This document shows, one piece after another, positions 41,762 to 49,144 of a DNA stretch of 64,000 bases. This stretch comes from Bacteroides sp. OF04-15BH (GTDB taxonomy: Bacteria > Bacteroidota > Bacteroidia > Bacteroidales > Bacteroidaceae). The position numbers were made by a program, and so were the translations under genes. Position 1 is the first letter of the stretch; every line of letters starts with the position of its first letter. The notes under the pieces were generated by a model, which was given only the letters and a program-made list of their open reading frames with translations, did no database searches and had not been told where the DNA came from. The stretch spans positions 65,112 to 129,111 of the forward strand of contig NZ_QUEM01000003.1 in assembly GCF_003477995.1 (NCBI RefSeq), in the 5' to 3' direction.

Positions 41762-42187
41762 TTAAGGCAGTTCATCTTCTTCTGGCTGGGCTCCCGCCTC
41801 AATGTTTCGGAATTTCAGGTTGCGCAGGTCGAGCGCGTTTTTCAATCCTGTGCCCGGGCAAAATCGTAGATTTACTTTTTTGATATCCGCGGCTTTTACT
41901 TCTTCGGGAGTTGCCTGTCCAAGAGCGTGGAAGGTCACGCGGAAAGATCCAAATTTACCTAGTGCCACTATGCGGCCAGATGCGATATGCTGCTGCATCT
42001 GCTTGATGAGTGCCTTGATGACTCCCTCCACCTCTACATCGGTCAGTGTGGTACTGTAACTGATTTCGTTGGCAAGTTCTTCGATTTCGACACGTTGTGC
42101 TGCTGCCGGACGGGGATAATACTTTGTGGTTTCCGGATTCTGAGAACCCGGTTTTTGGATGCCTAATACTTTATAGTCGATAGCCAT
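41762..42187 (-). CDS. HU-family DNA-binding protein (HU-HIG type)
   Basis: A 141-aa histone-like protein. The Bacteroidetes HU-HIG layout shows a beta-hairpin N-terminus (MAIDYKVLGIQKPGSQNPET), an HU core (LTDVEVEGVIKALIKQMQQH...GRIVALGKFGSFRVTF) and an acidic C-terminal tail (EAGAQPEEDELP). In Mu the host supplies IHF/HU to bend the ends for transposition. A phage-encoded HU on this strand could serve transposition or packaging. It diverges from the small gene at 42359 across two palindromes. Confidence 0.85.
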   Translation of the reverse strand: MAIDYKVLGIQKPGSQNPETTKYYPRPAAAQRVEIEELANEISYSTTLTDVEVEGVIKALIKQMQQHIASGRIVALGKFGSFRVTFHALGQATPEEVKAADIKKVNLRFCPGTGLKNALDLRNLKFRNIEAGAQPEEDELP

Positions 42188-42221
42188 AGTTGCTGTTTTA
42201 AGGGTTTGTACTCTGTATGTT

Positions 42222-42246
42222 TGTCGCGACAGGTGTAAAATTACAC
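42222..42246. promoter_or_regulatory. Adjacent palindromes between divergent HU-like gene and small ORF
   Basis: TGTCGCGACA (42222-42231) and GTGTAAAATTACAC (42233-42246) are both perfect palindromes, separated by one base. The second has the TGTAA/TTACA half-sites seen in the three late-operon repeats (49035-49089), but with a 2-base instead of 3-base spacer. They lie 35 bases upstream of the HU-like ATG. Confidence 0.55.
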
Positions 42247-42285
42247 TTAAATCAGCTCAGACAGTCGTTTTTAATCGCATAACGG

Positions 42286-42316
42286 TTGCTTTTCAATCGT
42301 AAATGTACTATTTTTG
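42286..42316 (+). promoter_or_regulatory. Candidate promoter of the small ORF at 42359
   Basis: TATTTTTG (42309-42316) matches the -7 consensus, and TTGC (42286-42289) is a near -33 at 19-base spacing. The ATG lies 42 bases downstream. Confidence 0.5.
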
Positions 42317-42358
42317 TGCATATTAACCAACTGAATTTCTTGTTTTTTATTCTAACCT

Positions 42359-42580
42359 ATGCAGAAAAGCGGCAACATTAAAGGCAATAGCTACGCACAC
42401 CGTGTAGCTGATATTCTCCGGATCTACGATGAGCATGCCCGCAGCGGGCTGTCCAATCGGGAGATTCTGCGCCGTTATATCCGCCCTTTGTATCCCATCT
42501 GCGAAAAGACTTTCTACAACATCATCAACGCCTCGGCCCGCCTTACTCCTCCGGCCCGCCGTCTGTCAGAAGACAGGTAA
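42359..42580 (+). CDS. Small HTH-like phage protein
   Basis: A 73-aa basic protein with a possible HTH (RVADILRIYDEHARSGLSNR, then EILRRYIRPLYPICEKTFYN). It lies alone on the plus strand between the HU-like gene and the converging tail-completion gene, which it overlaps by 38 bases. Its own promoter and DNA-binding look make it a candidate late regulator (the role of Mor or C in Mu), but sequence similarity to Mor/C is not visible. Confidence 0.6.
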   Translation: MQKSGNIKGNSYAHRVADILRIYDEHARSGLSNREILRRYIRPLYPICEKTFYNIINASARLTPPARRLSEDR

Positions 42581-43010
42581 AGTCGCTCACATCCTCCACC
42601 AGTTCCTCATGGTTGTGGTTGGTAGTGCTGCCCGTGCGCTGCATCATACTGACTGAACAGCGTCCGCTCACGGCACTGTAGCCTGCCAGATGCGCGTCGA
42701 TGCGGTCCAGCAGATCGAAGCGCTGAAGGGATTCTTCCAGGAACACACTGCCCACAGTGGCGCTGCCATGCCAGGTGGTGACGATGTGCAGACGGATGTT
42801 CTGGTTGGACTGCTGCACCCCACCGCCCAAAGTGGTCCAGCTTGTGGGGCGCAGTTCGATAAACACGGCCGGAGTGTCGAAGGGAGTTTCCTGTTCGATA
42901 AACTCCACCTGTTCGTTCCACAGGTCAATGTGCCGCACCACAGACTCTCCGCTCTCGTCTTTGAGTTCAAGCAAATGGTTCATCAGTCCCAGATATAACA
43001 TTTTTCTCAT
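42543..43010 (-). CDS. Probable tail terminator/completion protein (gp37-like)
   Basis: A 155-aa protein at the 3' end of the minus-strand head block. It has a helical N-terminus (MLYLGLMNHLLELKDESGES) and a beta-rich core (PAVFIELRPTSWTTLGGGVQ, IRLHIVTTWHG, RFDLLDRIDAHLAGY), which fits small tail-terminator proteins of Mu-like phages. The gene order after the gpG-like morphogenesis protein supports this. Assignment by layout, not by clear homology. Its leader is built of six 11-nt repeats. Confidence 0.6.
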   Translation of the reverse strand: MRKMLYLGLMNHLLELKDESGESVVRHIDLWNEQVEFIEQETPFDTPAVFIELRPTSWTTLGGGVQQSNQNIRLHIVTTWHGSATVGSVFLEESLQRFDLLDRIDAHLAGYSAVSGRCSVSMMQRTGSTTNHNHEELVEDVSDFTCLLTDGGPEE

Positions 43011-43020
43011 AATCGTTTCC

Positions 43021-43086
43021 TTCTTTTAAGTTTGTTTTAATAGTATTTGAATAGTGTTTGAATGCTGTATGAATACTGTTTAAACG
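43021..43086 (-). repeat. Six tandem 11-nt degenerate repeats (leader of the 43010 gene)
   Basis: Read on the minus strand from 43086: CGTTTAAACAG, TATTCATACAG, CATTCAAACAC, TATTCAAATAC, TATTAAAACAA, ACTTAAAAGAA. The consensus is TATTYAAACAN with an exact 11-base period, ending 10 bases before the gene's ATG. Similar arrays precede genes at 35490, 50149, 52574, 58074 and 61171. Confidence 0.75.
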
Positions 43087-43706
43087 GAGTCCGGACCGCT
43101 TGCGATATCGGCCACGTTGCTCTCGAAGATGGCACGCAGGGCCTTTTCCAGTTCGGGGTGCATGCCGATGAACTGGCGGCGGGGGATGATAATCTTGCTC
43201 CCCACGAGTTTCAAGGCCATGGCCAGATAAAAGGCGGCTTCTTCATTCAATGCCTGATTGCGTTTGTTATTACGTGGCGCTCCGTTCTTTTTCCGTTGAA
43301 GCCGGTTGCTCAGTCCGTCGGCGGCCTTTCCTCCGGTCACCGTCTGATAGCGCCACCAGAAGTAGCTTTTCATCTTGCGGGTCACGGTAATGGTGCCTCC
43401 CTCATTGTGTATGCGGGCATAGGGCACAGTGCTTTCGATCACCACACTCTGACGGTCGGTAACCTTGCCGGAAATACTTTGGCGTAGGGCACCGCTTCCG
43501 GCCAGCAGTCCGCGGCTTGTGTCATCGTTATGTTTTCGCCGGGCCCATTTCTGGTTAAAGAAGGCCTCCCGCTCAAAGTTCCGGTCAAACTGCTCGAGGG
43601 CTTCCACCTTGAAGTCCGACAGTGTAAGGCGGATCATCTTGTTGATACGTCTACGCAGTTCCTTTCTTACCTTGATATGTTCTTCCTGCTGCTTTTGTTT
43701 TTCCAT
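43080..43706 (-). CDS. Phage virion morphogenesis protein (Mu gpG-like)
   Basis: A 208-aa protein of the phage virion morphogenesis family, needed for tail or head completion. The core is FEREAFFNQKWARRKHNDDT, GLLAGSGALRQSISGKVTDR and VPYARIHNEGGTITVTRKMK, with conserved W-x-x-R and HNEGG features. The start was moved to the ATG at 43706, since the longer frame adds a low-complexity Asn-rich leader. It lies 120 bases downstream of the MuF-like gene. Confidence 0.85.
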   Translation of the reverse strand: MEKQKQQEEHIKVRKELRRRINKMIRLTLSDFKVEALEQFDRNFEREAFFNQKWARRKHNDDTSRGLLAGSGALRQSISGKVTDRQSVVIESTVPYARIHNEGGTITVTRKMKSYFWWRYQTVTGGKAADGLSNRLQRKKNGAPRNNKRNQALNEEAAFYLAMALKLVGSKIIIPRRQFIGMHPELEKALRAIFESNVADIASGPDSV

Positions 43707-43826
43707 TGTTTTTTTCTGTTTTTTCGGCAGATTGTTTGCATTGTAGTTTTTATTGTTTATATTTGTGGTGCGTAGCAATACGAAGGGACAGGGCCGAAAG
43801 ACCGTGTACCGCCCCGAGGCTGGTTT

Positions 43827-45242
43827 TTACTGGCCTCTTTCTTTTAGTACCTCTCTTAATGACCTATCTCTGGCAATGTAAAAAAAGATACGCCCATTGC
43901 ATTTTCTTCTGGCTTCTGTAATGGCTTCATAGAATTTGACATCTTGTGTCGGTAATTCAAAAACCACAGCTTCACCTCCTTGCTTTGACAGTGCCTTTTT
44001 CGCATATTTGACGATGTTTCCAGCACCACCTTCAATACATTTCAGATCAGTTTTAATTCCGTCTATAGTAATGTCGTAAGTTTGACCGGCAGGCCTGTTT
44101 ACTCCTTGCAGGTATTCCACTTCATGCCCATTGTCGGCAATAACCTTGCACATGCGCATTTCCTTTTCAAACTTCTGTATTTCCTGCTTGCTTGCCTGTG
44201 CCTCTTTGATACGTTCTTTTTGGGTCACTACAAATCCATGATTGTCTGCTGAGATATATGTTCTTTCCCAATCTTCTTCCGAATATCTTTTTATTCTTTC
44301 AGAAGCATTTTCAATCATCCCTTTCATCACCTGGCATGCCCGGCACAACTCATTATCTGGAATGTTAGCGGCCAGCTCCATGTTTCCCGGTCGCTGGCGG
44401 CAAGTGGCGCAAGCCTTGCGTGTATAGGCATTGTAAGCCGGAAAACAGGTCATGCTCTTGCCGGGATTGAACAGGAACATTTCACGGTACTTGCCCGCCG
44501 TGGCCTCCATACCCAGTTTCATGGCTTCCTGTTCGTTGGATTCGGGGTATTTCCCTTTTCGCACCTGTACCACGGTACAGCGACAGTTCCAGTTATTCGG
44601 CGGGAAATATTCGTTCCAGAACTTGCTGGTGATGGGCAGTGTAATGCCATGCAGCATGCGGTGACTGCGGCGTACACGCTTGTCGCCTACAGTGCGGTAC
44701 TGCAACAGGTAGCGGTCGCCGTCCTGCTCGAACTGCTTCCAGCGGGCTGCCATCAGGGAGGAAGCCTGTGCCAGATTGTACTCCGTGCGCAGATAGTTCA
44801 CATTATAGGACTGGTGAATCCTTTGAACCTCGTTTAAGAACTGGTTAAACGGCTTGATCCGTCCGTCATCACCCACAAGCGACGGCAGGGCCTCGTTCAG
44901 TTCGTGAAAGGTCTTGATGCCGCTGAACACATAGTTCGAGTCTTTAAGACGCCGCACGCTGACTTCGTCCAGCGGCACTTCACGCAGCGAAACGTCTACG
45001 GCATGATCCAGCACATCGGCATGTTTGCGGATGAACTGCTGCACTTCTTCCTGTTTCAGATCCTCGGGTTGGAGGTCCTTCTGCCGCCACAGCCAGGCCA
45101 TGAGCAAGGGAAAGGCCGATGCCAGATTCTCCATCAGGCGGTCCTTCTCCTCATCTTCCTCTTCCAGTCCATCTCCGTCGTCAGCCAGTTTCAGTGTTTC
45201 TGCATATCTTCGGTGTAGCCCCTTATAGGCATCGGGGCTCAG
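43827..45242 (-). CDS. MuF-type minor head protein fused to a CdiA-like nuclease domain
   Basis: A 471-aa protein if started at the CTG at 45242, whose A-overlap CTGA contains the portal stop; the strong GGAGG upstream fits. A longer frame to 45473 reads shadow sequence. Residues about 95-230 form the MuF/head-morphogenesis core (LRTEYNLAQASSLMAARWKQ, RSHRMLHGITLP, FPPNNWNCRCTVV). A CxxC-x18-CxxC zinc-like cluster follows (C278, C281, C300, C303). Residues about 365-471 look like a CdiA C-terminal nuclease: VIADNGHEVEYLQG, then D390...D399-L-K401 and the strand GGEAVVFEL, a PD-(D/E)xK-like pattern. MuF proteins with C-terminal toxins are known as phage polymorphic toxins. No immunity gene is obvious. 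Confidence 0.8.
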   Translation of the reverse strand: MSPDAYKGLHRRYAETLKLADDGDGLEEEDEEKDRLMENLASAFPLLMAWLWRQKDLQPEDLKQEEVQQFIRKHADVLDHAVDVSLREVPLDEVSVRRLKDSNYVFSGIKTFHELNEALPSLVGDDGRIKPFNQFLNEVQRIHQSYNVNYLRTEYNLAQASSLMAARWKQFEQDGDRYLLQYRTVGDKRVRRSHRMLHGITLPITSKFWNEYFPPNNWNCRCTVVQVRKGKYPESNEQEAMKLGMEATAGKYREMFLFNPGKSMTCFPAYNAYTRKACATCRQRPGNMELAANIPDNELCRACQVMKGMIENASERIKRYSEEDWERTYISADNHGFVVTQKERIKEAQASKQEIQKFEKEMRMCKVIADNGHEVEYLQGVNRPAGQTYDITIDGIKTDLKCIEGGAGNIVKYAKKALSKQGGEAVVFELPTQDVKFYEAITEARRKCNGRIFFYIARDRSLREVLKERGQ

Positions 45243-46522
45243 TCGAAAAAACCGCTTTCCTCCGGACGGGCCAGCCGTTGGCTTGCTTTGCCTTCCTTTT
45301 TCTCTGGCTTCGGTGCAGGAACCGGTGATACGGCTTGCCGGTCGGATTTCCGCCTGATGAGTGGCACATTGTATTTGTCGATAAAATATTGCGTGTCCAC
45401 TTCGTAATGCTCGAGTATCAGACGTTCGTAGGCCACCTGCTGTTCGGGCGTGTAGTCCACGGATTCGTCCCACTCAAAATGATAGCCGGCCACAGGAAAC
45501 CCGTGGCGCACCATACGGGGGATGAGCTGCCAGTTCACCAGATCACGCACCATGTCGGAATCCTTCTGGATCAGGTTCTCGAGCATCTTGCGGTGCACCT
45601 CGCTCTGACTCAGACTGGCGCCGTCTTCCATGGTCATCGTCACCGTAAGGATGCCTTTGGAAATTTCCGAGTTGCAGCGGTCAATGCGCTTGTCATACAC
45701 ATTGAAGGCATCCGCACGGCTGCTTTCTTTCAGATCCACCGTGGTGCCTTCGGGGAACAGGCCGTAAGAGGCGGCTCCCATGCCCCGAAGCATATTCTCG
45801 ATGCGGTCGAACTCCTTGGGGTCGCGGCTGGTGGTTGTGGCCACACGAAGCGGCATGCCGAACACCTCGCCGAACATGTCCCAGAACGAACACATGTTCT
45901 TTTTCGGGATAGTCTGTTGGGCACATTTCAGATAAAGGCCCAGATCGTGTGTCCCTCCGGCCTCGATGCACCAGTCGGCCATCTCGCTGTTCCGGTAATC
46001 ATAACCGGTCTGCCAGGTTTCGTTTTCATAAGTGGTGATGACTCCAAACTCAGGGATAACGTGCGTACGGGGCACCAGTTTTACATCTTTATAGGCCGGA
46101 CGGCCGTTCACCTCTATCACGTCGCCCAGCTCTATGAGCGAATGACCATAATAGGTGCTTTCCAATACCAGGCGCATCAGTTCCTTGAACCAGGGAGATT
46201 CGAAAAGCTCCGTAATCTGACGGTTCTCCGCCCCCTGCGCATCGCACAGCTTGAAACTCTTGTTCAGCACAAAGCCCATGCGCTGCTGCACGCAGCCCGT
46301 AAGATGCAGATCGACTTCCACATCGGTGTAGAGATGCAGCAGACGGGTGCGGTTGGGACAATCCACATTGATGGCCATTTGCCATGCCCGTCGCCAGTCG
46401 GCCAGATCACGGCGGGTCAGGGCTTCGGTATATAACTGGAGCTTTATACTCATATCGCGCAGGCGACGCTGCTGGGCAGGACGCATGCGGTTGTAATATT
46501 CTATTTTCGGTCTTTTCTTCAT
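45239..46522 (-). CDS. Phage portal protein (DUF935, Mu gp29-like)
   Basis: A 427-aa portal through which DNA enters the capsid. Family features are SIKLQLYTEALTRRDLADWR, DVEVDLHLTGCVQQRMGFVL, YYGHSLIELGDVIEVNGRP, LVPRTHVIPEFGVITTYENE and the C-terminal GASLSQSEVHRKMLENLI. It lies between gp36-like and MuF-like genes, the expected order for a Mu head operon read on the minus strand. The stop overlaps the probable CTG start of the MuF-like gene. Confidence 0.9.
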   Translation of the reverse strand: MKKRPKIEYYNRMRPAQQRRLRDMSIKLQLYTEALTRRDLADWRRAWQMAINVDCPNRTRLLHLYTDVEVDLHLTGCVQQRMGFVLNKSFKLCDAQGAENRQITELFESPWFKELMRLVLESTYYGHSLIELGDVIEVNGRPAYKDVKLVPRTHVIPEFGVITTYENETWQTGYDYRNSEMADWCIEAGGTHDLGLYLKCAQQTIPKKNMCSFWDMFGEVFGMPLRVATTTSRDPKEFDRIENMLRGMGAASYGLFPEGTTVDLKESSRADAFNVYDKRIDRCNSEISKGILTVTMTMEDGASLSQSEVHRKMLENLIQKDSDMVRDLVNWQLIPRMVRHGFPVAGYHFEWDESVDYTPEQQVAYERLILEHYEVDTQYFIDKYNVPLIRRKSDRQAVSPVPAPKPEKKEGKASQRLARPEESGFFD

Positions 46523-46529
46523 AGCCTTT

Positions 46530-46955
46530 TTACCATATATAGTTGTTGGGGCGGTCGCTTCCGTAACGGATCATGTCGCCGGTGTTGTCTTCTTCACTCT
46601 CACTGTGCGCAGGCAGATTCATCACGACCTTGCCGCTCTGCACTTCCTTCAGATAGGCCACAGCCTTTTCGTATTGCTCCTTGCGCACTTCATAGCCCAT
46701 CTTCTGGGGCAGGCTGAGCACCATGAAATACAGGGCCAGATCGGCCATCAGTCCCACCAGATCGTCATTGCGGGATTCGCCTTCGGCGGCAAAGGCCTGC
46801 TCCATGTCGTAACGGCCGCCCAGATAAGAGGTGATGCGTTCGGTGGCCCGCCGCTCGGCTCGCAACCGGTTGGCCTCGTTGGCCTGCTGGATGATCTTCA
46901 GCGCGTCGCTGCTCACCTGTATGTAGTCTTCTTCGGTTATAAACATAGTTACCAT
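46530..46955 (-). CDS. DUF1320 family protein (Mu gp36-like)
   Basis: A 141-aa protein matching the DUF1320/gp36 family, small head-tail connector-like proteins. The fold is helical (EEDYIQVSSDALKIIQQANE, RRATERITSYLGGRYDMEQA, LADLALYFMVLSLPQK-type block) with a C-terminal SDRPNNYIW close to the family's end. It overlaps the terminase gene by 7 bases and precedes the portal gene by 7 bases. Confidence 0.85.
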   Translation of the reverse strand: MVTMFITEEDYIQVSSDALKIIQQANEANRLRAERRATERITSYLGGRYDMEQAFAAEGESRNDDLVGLMADLALYFMVLSLPQKMGYEVRKEQYEKAVAYLKEVQSGKVVMNLPAHSESEEDNTGDMIRYGSDRPNNYIW

Positions 46956-48481
46956 GAGTTTTTAGGAGGCCGGCGCACACCCAGACGGGGAGCAAACGAA
47001 GCCTCACGGGTTTGTTTCTGCAATTTATAGATAGCGCCTTCGCAGGCATCGGGAAAATCGTCGTGCGCACGGCTTCCCTGCTCGAAGGCCAGAGTCTGGT
47101 CGATGCCGGCGGTCAGGTCCGGGTCGTTTTTCAATTTCACGTTGTACCAGAAGAAGCTCCGCTCCCACAGTGGGCTGACAGCTTCCACACGGGCAAACTT
47201 GTCGGGTTTCTTCCGTTTGTCGGGCATGATGGGCAGCTGATATCCCCGTTCGTCGCCTTCACGCTGAAACTCGTCGAGAATGGTGTCCTGCATGAAATTG
47301 GCCTCCATGTAGATGCTTACGGCGACATCCTCGGGTAGCTGCTCATAGATATCATACAGCCAGCGTACCATCTCGCCCACACTGCACTGGCGGCAGAAGG
47401 CCCGCAGCAGATGCAGTTCCCGGTGGGAGGCGGTTTTCAGTCCGCGCCTGGGTCGGCCTATCATGGCTGCCGCCTTATAGTCGTTCTTTCCGGATGATTT
47501 CCAGGAAGGGTCGATATAAAGCACAATCTGTTCGTAATATTTCAGCTTCAGCATCCGTCGCCAGCGGATCCACCGTTGCTGAAAAACGGCTCCTTCGGTG
47601 ATGGGGTTGTTCATGTATTCTTTCTGAAAGGAACGGTAGCCCATGAACTCTTCCTTGCTTCGCAGCTTTTCAATGGTATAGAGTTCCGGCCATGCCGGGC
47701 GTCCGTCTGCCGTGATGGCATTCACGCTGATGGTCTTCACGGTGCGCGTGTCGATGATCTGCTGCAACACGGAGTTGCGGCTGATGAGGTTGCCCACCAT
47801 GATGAACCGCCCGTCCTTGCCGCCGAAACATCCGAACAGGGCTTCCTTCACCCATTTGGTCATTTCACGCACACGGGCCTCACTGCGGCACATCTCGTCG
47901 TCATCGAGGTCGTCCACCACAATGTAGTCGGGACGCATTTCCCGGAAACGGAGTCCACGGGGAGACTGGCCGCGGCCCCGGCTGAAAAAGGCGCATTGAT
48001 CTTTGGTCACAAACTCACCTTCCTGCCACATGCCGCTGTTGTACTGTTCGCCGAAATCACGGATGATATGCCGGTTGTACTGAAGCTCTGCCTGAAGGTC
48101 GCCCAGCAGACCGTCGGCACTGTCCTCACTCTTGCCCACCAGTACCATCACATGCAGCTCGCCACGGAATTTGAGCCAAAGCGGAATGCCGATGTCCAGA
48201 TGCACGGATTTGGCATGTCCGCGAGGCCATTTACACACCAGGCGCAGTTCCTTGTGCGCGGCAATGTATCGGGCCGCTTCACCATGAAACGGCGCATTGG
48301 GACATTCGCAGTAATGTTTCAGATAGCGCCCGCAGAAATAGTCATAGTCCCGAAGGGCACGGGCGATGTTGCGGTTCCGCTCGGCCGGAGTTTCCTCATG
48401 TTCCTTGGATGTGAGCTGCTCGAGGCGTTTGCAGTGTTCTTCCCACTGCCGCCAGGCTTCTTTCTTTTCCTGGGCGTTCAT
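46949..48481 (-). CDS. Terminase large subunit (Mu gp28-like)
   Basis: A 510-aa packaging motor. The ATPase half has the Walker A variant CKWPRGHAKS (K91) and Walker B DYIVVDDLDDDE (D190/D191). The nuclease half has YIDPSWKSSGKNDYKAAAMI as the first acidic cluster and DDFPDACEGAIY as the last. Mu-like terminases package host-flanked DNA by the headful. It overlaps the small subunit by 4 bases. Confidence 0.9.
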   Translation of the reverse strand: MNAQEKKEAWRQWEEHCKRLEQLTSKEHEETPAERNRNIARALRDYDYFCGRYLKHYCECPNAPFHGEAARYIAAHKELRLVCKWPRGHAKSVHLDIGIPLWLKFRGELHVMVLVGKSEDSADGLLGDLQAELQYNRHIIRDFGEQYNSGMWQEGEFVTKDQCAFFSRGRGQSPRGLRFREMRPDYIVVDDLDDDEMCRSEARVREMTKWVKEALFGCFGGKDGRFIMVGNLISRNSVLQQIIDTRTVKTISVNAITADGRPAWPELYTIEKLRSKEEFMGYRSFQKEYMNNPITEGAVFQQRWIRWRRMLKLKYYEQIVLYIDPSWKSSGKNDYKAAAMIGRPRRGLKTASHRELHLLRAFCRQCSVGEMVRWLYDIYEQLPEDVAVSIYMEANFMQDTILDEFQREGDERGYQLPIMPDKRKKPDKFARVEAVSPLWERSFFWYNVKLKNDPDLTAGIDQTLAFEQGSRAHDDFPDACEGAIYKLQKQTREASFAPRLGVRRPPKNSW

Positions 48482-48957
48482 TGGCCGCCTCCTTCCTGAA
48501 ACTGGTGGCTGATGTAGTCGCCATGAATGCGGTTGAACAGTCGCAGCGTTTCATTGGTCAGTTCGGGATATCTGTCCCGGTTGTTTACGGTGAATTGCTC
48601 CAGTTCGATCACGGTTTCCACCTTTACCACCGGGTTGTCCCGTTTGCCCAGCTTTTCCACGGCTGTGGCTGTCTTGATCAGCCGGTCGCAGAATCCGCTG
48701 TCCATCTCGGCCCCGTCGTCACGGGTCGCCTTGTCGAGCAGCGTGCCTAAAGCCGTCAGGGCTTTGTTGACCAGCTGCGGACGGGTGATGGTGCGGGCGG
48801 TACGCTCTTCTTTCCATCCGCCCTGATTGATCCAGCGCGACAGGGTCTGGCGGCAAACGTCCACTTTCTCCAGAATCTGCTCCTGAGTCTGTCCGCTCAG
48901 ATAGAGTACCCGGGCCAGTTCCCGGTTCTTGCTCTGGTCTTTTCTTTCTTTTGCCAT
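48478..48957 (-). CDS. Terminase small subunit (DUF1804, Mu gp27-like)
   Basis: A 159-aa DNA-binding protein recognising the packaging start. An HTH at the N-terminus (YLSGQTQEQILEKVDVCRQT then LSRWINQGGWKEERTA) resembles Mu gp27/DUF1804, followed by helices for oligomerisation. It is the first gene of the minus-strand head operon. The promoter element TAGCTTTG (48997-49004, minus) lies 40 bases upstream. Confidence 0.85.
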   Translation of the reverse strand: MAKERKDQSKNRELARVLYLSGQTQEQILEKVDVCRQTLSRWINQGGWKEERTARTITRPQLVNKALTALGTLLDKATRDDGAEMDSGFCDRLIKTATAVEKLGKRDNPVVKVETVIELEQFTVNNRDRYPELTNETLRLFNRIHGDYISHQFQEGGGQ

Positions 48958-48996
48958 TTTTTGTCGTATTTATCAGTTATGTGTGTGTTTCTGCGA

Positions 48997-49004
48997 CAAA
49001 GCTA
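48997..49004 (-). promoter_or_regulatory. -7 element for the minus-strand head operon
   Basis: The minus strand reads TAGCTTTG, an exact TAnnTTTG match, 40 bases before the terminase small subunit ATG. The -33 side is T-rich without a clean TTTG, which could mean activator dependence through the repeats upstream. Confidence 0.6.
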
Positions 49005-49034
49005 ATCGCAGCCCGGCGCATCCGGAAAAAAGTG

Positions 49035-49089
49035 TGTAATGGTTACATACTTTTGTGTAACGGTTACACACTTCTATGTAATGGTTACA
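49035..49089. promoter_or_regulatory. Three 13-bp palindromes at exact 21-bp spacing between divergent late operons
   Basis: TGTAATGGTTACA (49035-49047), TGTAACGGTTACA (49056-49068) and TGTAATGGTTACA (49077-49089) share the form TGTAA-YGG-TTACA. Starts are 21 bases apart, two helical turns, so all face the same side of the DNA. They lie between the divergent -7 elements of the head operon and the protease/capsid operon, just upstream of the plus-strand -33. A late activator or repressor site is the likely reading. Confidence 0.75.
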
Positions 49090-49095
49090 CACTTT

Positions 49096-49127
49096 TTTGC
49101 AGCAGGAATCCGCGTGTTGTATGTTTG
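49096..49127 (+). promoter_or_regulatory. Promoter of the protease/capsid/tail operon
   Basis: TTTG (49096-49099) and TATGTTTG (49120-49127) match -33 and -7 consensus at 20-base spacing. The ATG follows at 49145. The third palindrome ends 6 bases upstream of the -33. Confidence 0.65.
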
Positions 49128-49144
49128 CGGCAAAAAGATGCGAT

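Noticed and set aside
45335..46435. 366-codon plus-strand frame opposite the portal gene
   Set aside because: The portal reading has clear family motifs; the opposite frame is His/Val-rich shadow sequence.
49035..49089. Possible short CRISPR array
   Set aside because: Units are 13-bp palindromes with 8-bp gaps that are themselves similar; there are no unique spacers and no cas genes. An operator cluster fits better.
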